64,000 nucleotides of DNA. Origin: Suillus spraguei. Lineage: Eukaryota; Basidiomycota; Agaricomycetes; Boletales; Suillaceae. Positions 62,954 to 64,000 of the stretch are shown here, piece after piece. Location of the stretch: contig JABCPU010000006.1 of assembly GCA_016800925.1 (NCBI GenBank), positions 310,001 through 374,000 of the forward strand, read 5' to 3'. How positions within the stretch are numbered: the stretch's first letter is position 1; every line of letters begins with the position of its first letter. The position numbers and the translations under genes are program-made. Below the pieces are notes generated by a model that saw only the letters and a program-made list of their open reading frames with translations, ran no database searches and was not told where the DNA came from.

Positions 62954-64000
62954 ATGACCGTAATTTCGGACGATCCCAGTCAATGGCCGCTGATCAATTC
63001 GTATAATTTTCAAAGCTATTTCATGGGTTAGTGGAGAGTTGGTTGGTTGACATCAGTGATGTCTTGAGCTAACGGTTTCATAGTTGCAGCCTCTGCTGCG
63101 ATTATTTATGATTGGGGTGAGCAAGATAATAGTGAAGAGTCATCAATATCCTAACGATGTCCCTAGCATTGCCTTCGGACAAGAGGTAGGTTGATGCAGT
63201 TACCGGAGCAGTCATCTCACTAAGCATGGTGTAACAATAGGTTGAACTGATCTGGGTGAGCAAAGTACTATAACAGCAAAACAACATGATAACAAACTTG
63301 GTTCCGGGCAGAAGCAACGCTGGTCTCTCGTGACTTTTTTATATCTCAGTGTAAGTCCTTCATTAATAAATTGGCGTGTCGTGTTGGCTTAAAGTACTGT
63401 AGGTGCGCTATGCTGCACTGCCATATGTTGTGTAGGTTTTTGAGACTGCCAAGTTGGCGCTATGTTAATAGACCTTCCCTGACAATCAGGATCTTCCTGC
63501 TCAGTATGCTTCTAGACATATATGGCTTTTTTTTTCTTTTGACCAGTTGTGCTTAGTAACTCTTCCGACAATCTCGGTGGGAGATGCAGTGAGTATTCTG
63601 CACCCTCTCATTCTTGTCTAATCAACTGCACTTTTACGCAGGGGTGAGTGATATTCTCATCAATTTGTTCAGCATAATGACTGCAATAGCTGTAAGTTCG
63701 TTTGGAGTATTTTGACCTTCGAGCCTCATCACTGACGTGGCTTGTAGGTAATAATCTGTACCTAGCACTAAATTGGCTTAATGTGGTCATCACCGCCCTG
63801 TTGGGAAGTGAGTTATTCAGAAACCTCAGTAATTTTGCATTGGCTAACTGATCACGCAAGTCATCATGATCAATCGGTTACATGCCATGTATCGGGGATC
63901 CAGAAAGATACTTATCTTTCTTGTTGCAATCTTCCTTGGTATCACGATCGCATGCGTGGGGATTACTGCAACAGGGACGAGCCATACAATAGGGGGTAAG
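62954..64000 (+). CDS. Multi-span membrane protein, DUF6533-like (copy 8), 3' end outside window
   Basis: The start MTVISDDPSQWPLINSYNFQ (62954) is followed by VAASAAIIYDWG before a GTGAGC donor, QRWSLVTFLYLSV (near 63325), a span RIFLLSMLLDIYGFFF (near 63495), and VIMINRLHAMYRGSRKILIF then LVAIFLGITIACVGI (63860-63970). The frame runs to a GTAAG donor at the very end of the window. It is of the same subfamily as 41072-42538. The C-terminal exons are cut off. No clear stop inside the recognised exons, so it may be functional. Function unknown. Confidence 0.7.

Overview
This is nuclear DNA of a basidiomycete fungus, most likely an Agaricomycete (mushroom-forming lineage). Genes are cut by many very short introns (about 45-70 nt, mostly GT-AG). 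Several multi-membrane-span families are ones I know only from Agaricomycetes. Housekeeping genes (neutral trehalase, Atg15, Mic60, Ctf8, an FG nucleoporin) have fungal architecture. All exon models were read by eye from splice sites and reading frame and have not been checked by alignment.

Layout. 0-5.2 kb: a minus-strand membrane protein of the DUF6533 type and low-information DNA. 5.7-7.4 kb: a Ser/Pro-rich basidiomycete protein. 8.2-14.3 kb: a TPR protein facing tail-to-tail an aromatic-aminotransferase (ARO8-like) gene, with a truncated extra copy of the aminotransferase 3' end and about 1.6 kb of extra DNA between them. 15.9-20.1 kb: two divergent Agaricomycete membrane-protein genes, one a pseudogene. 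20.8-23.4 kb: a decayed second copy of the TPR/aminotransferase block. 24.6-42.5 kb: accessory DNA holding four more DUF6533-like genes, a small conserved Ser/Pro-rich protein gene, a Zn2Cys6 regulator, a transposase remnant, a near-perfect 140-bp palindrome, a 417-bp TIR element and the two-exon CTF8 gene. 43.2-47.8 kb: ATG15 and neutral trehalase on the minus strand. 48.4-53.4 kb: a duplicated and partly inverted segment with two decayed DUF6533-like copies. 54.0-61.3 kb: the most compact block, with an F-box protein, an FG nucleoporin, a coiled-coil protein and MIC60. The window ends inside an eighth DUF6533-like gene.

Genes with recognisable roles cover nuclear transport, sister-chromatid cohesion (Ctf8), autophagic lipid breakdown (Atg15), storage-sugar mobilisation (trehalase), mitochondrial cristae (Mic60), amino-acid metabolism (ARO8-like) and transcription or ubiquitin targeting. 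I see no operon-like logic; neighbours are ordinary eukaryotic genes with short spacers. The striking features are the local density of DUF6533-like genes, the layered segmental duplications, and single missing bases in otherwise well-conserved coding exons. The missing bases may be assembly errors and should be resolved before any gene here is called dead.
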